Source: a virus. From it: a stretch of DNA of 37,153 nucleotides. Positions 36,565-37,153 of this stretch are shown one piece after another. The number at the start of each line of letters is the position of its first letter. Position 1 is the stretch's first letter. The translations under genes were made by a program, and so were the position numbers. The stretch lies in the IMG/VR virus record IMGVR_UViG_3300031576_000185, positions 1 to 37,153 of that record; one strand, given 5' to 3'. The notes under the pieces were generated by a model, which was given only the letters and a program-made list of their open reading frames with translations, searched no databases and had not been told where the DNA came from.

Positions 36565-37153
36565 AGGCTCCACGGTCCCCACCCTCCACCCTTGACCATC
36601 CTGGCCGCAGCCCACGCGTTAGCGCGGGCCTGCAACACGGCAACGATGGGTGCGTGCGGGAAGTACCGCTCGGGCAGATACGCCGCAGCTCGGCCCGGCC
36701 AGTAGCGGGCGAGATGCTGGAACAGCCCGCACGACCCGTGCGGGTCCGCGTCGTAGGGGCGGCACGCCGATGCGGTCCAAGGGTTGCGTGCCCAGGGGAT
36801 GTACCGCGACTCTCGATAGGCGACGACCAACGCGGTCGGCACCTCCTGCGCTACGCCGACAGCGGTGAAGACGCACCGGATCAGCGCCCGCATCCTGCGT
36901 TCACGAGTGATCACCGGGGTCTGGTGGTCGACCTCGAACCTCCTGGCGCTGCATGGGCCGCGCCCGGTAGCGGCCGCCGGGATAGCGCCCACCACGAGCG
37001 CCACGATGAGCACGGCGGTGGTTGGGAAGGTAAGGCCCTTGATATGCGAGCCCCGCGTGTCGTCTAGCTGGTCCATCACCCTCCGATGCTCGGTGCCCAT
37101 GGCGTCGAGGGCGGCGGCGAACCTCGGCACGTCCGGCCAGTGATGCGCCAGCA
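36561..37153 (-). CDS. Membrane-anchored transglycosylase/lysozyme-like lysin, start beyond window
   Basis: The frame is open to the right window edge; GTG 37130 is the first start in view, 189 codons from the stop, but no ribosome site precedes it, so the true start is probably outside. One membrane segment lies at residues about 35-54 (TFPTTAVLIVALVVGAIPAA). The catalytic-domain pattern is VVAYRESRYIPWARNP (Glu107 is the candidate acid), SCGLFQHLARYWPGRAAAY and KGGGWGPWSL, as in transglycosylase or lysozyme-like domains of actinophage. It would cut the glycan strand at the cell wall. It overlaps the WhiB-like gene as GTGA. A virion-bound role cannot be ruled out. Confidence 0.8.
   Translation of the reverse strand, partial: LAHHWPDVPRFAAALDAMGTEHRRVMDQLDDTRGSHIKGLTFPTTAVLIVALVVGAIPAAATGRGPCSARRFEVDHQTPVITRERRMRALIRCVFTAVGVAQEVPTALVVAYRESRYIPWARNPWTASACRPYDADPHGSCGLFQHLARYWPGRAAAYLPERYFPHAPIVAVLQARANAWAAARMVKGGGWGPWSL

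Overview
The window looks like most of the genome of a tailed phage of a high-GC actinobacterium. A WhiB-type iron-sulfur regulator gene, a family confined to Actinobacteria and their phages, lies at 35980-36564. GC is high throughout, GTG and TTG starts are common, and genes are packed with ATGA, GTGA or TGATG overlaps. Terminase, portal, scaffold, major capsid protein, several tail or fibre proteins and lysis genes are present. I see no recognisable tape measure, tail-tube protein or tail chaperone frameshift. One gene of 2302 codons sits between portal and capsid, and there is a 911-residue propeller-like tail protein. This favours a short-tailed (podovirus-like) particle that ejects large internal proteins, which is an inference. 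I found no integrase, tRNA, insertion sequence or CRISPR array, and no DNA polymerase or helicase.

Layout, mostly on the minus strand and so read right to left. At the right edge a membrane-anchored transglycosylase-like lysin (cut by the window end) is followed by the WhiB-like gene and a 99-residue protein. Converging on these is a short plus-strand operon (34377-35655) with a 75-residue protein and a DNA sliding clamp, behind a TTGACC-N17-TACGGT promoter. Between this operon and the terminase lies a 770-base control region with G-quadruplex motifs, palindromes and a very C-rich, G-poor tract. The virion operon follows: terminase (33609-31732), portal, a 40-residue basic and a 119-residue acidic protein, the 2302-residue giant, two coupled helical proteins, three beta-rich virion proteins, scaffold and major capsid protein (19043-18204). 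Connector, tail and fibre genes run down to 7962.

Next comes the lysis region (7933-6302): an M15-like peptidase, membrane proteins including a probable holin, and several tiny zinc-ribbon proteins. A metallophosphoesterase and further Cys-rich small proteins follow to 4670. Beyond a 310-base gap with a TTGACG-N17-TAGTGT promoter is the early or replication region (4357-566): small proteins, a single-strand-annealing-type protein, a replication initiator-like protein preceded by three iteron-like repeats, and a possible helicase loader. A membrane-anchored beta-helix protein runs off the left edge.

The most interesting items are an apparent ADP-ribosyltransferase domain inside the giant virion protein, a WhiB-like protein whose Wbl motifs are split by a cysteine-rich insert, the dyad iterons before the initiator gene, the terminase-clamp control region, and a zinc-ribbon gene whose only plausible start is ATT. 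Functional names rest on motifs read by eye; no database search was possible.
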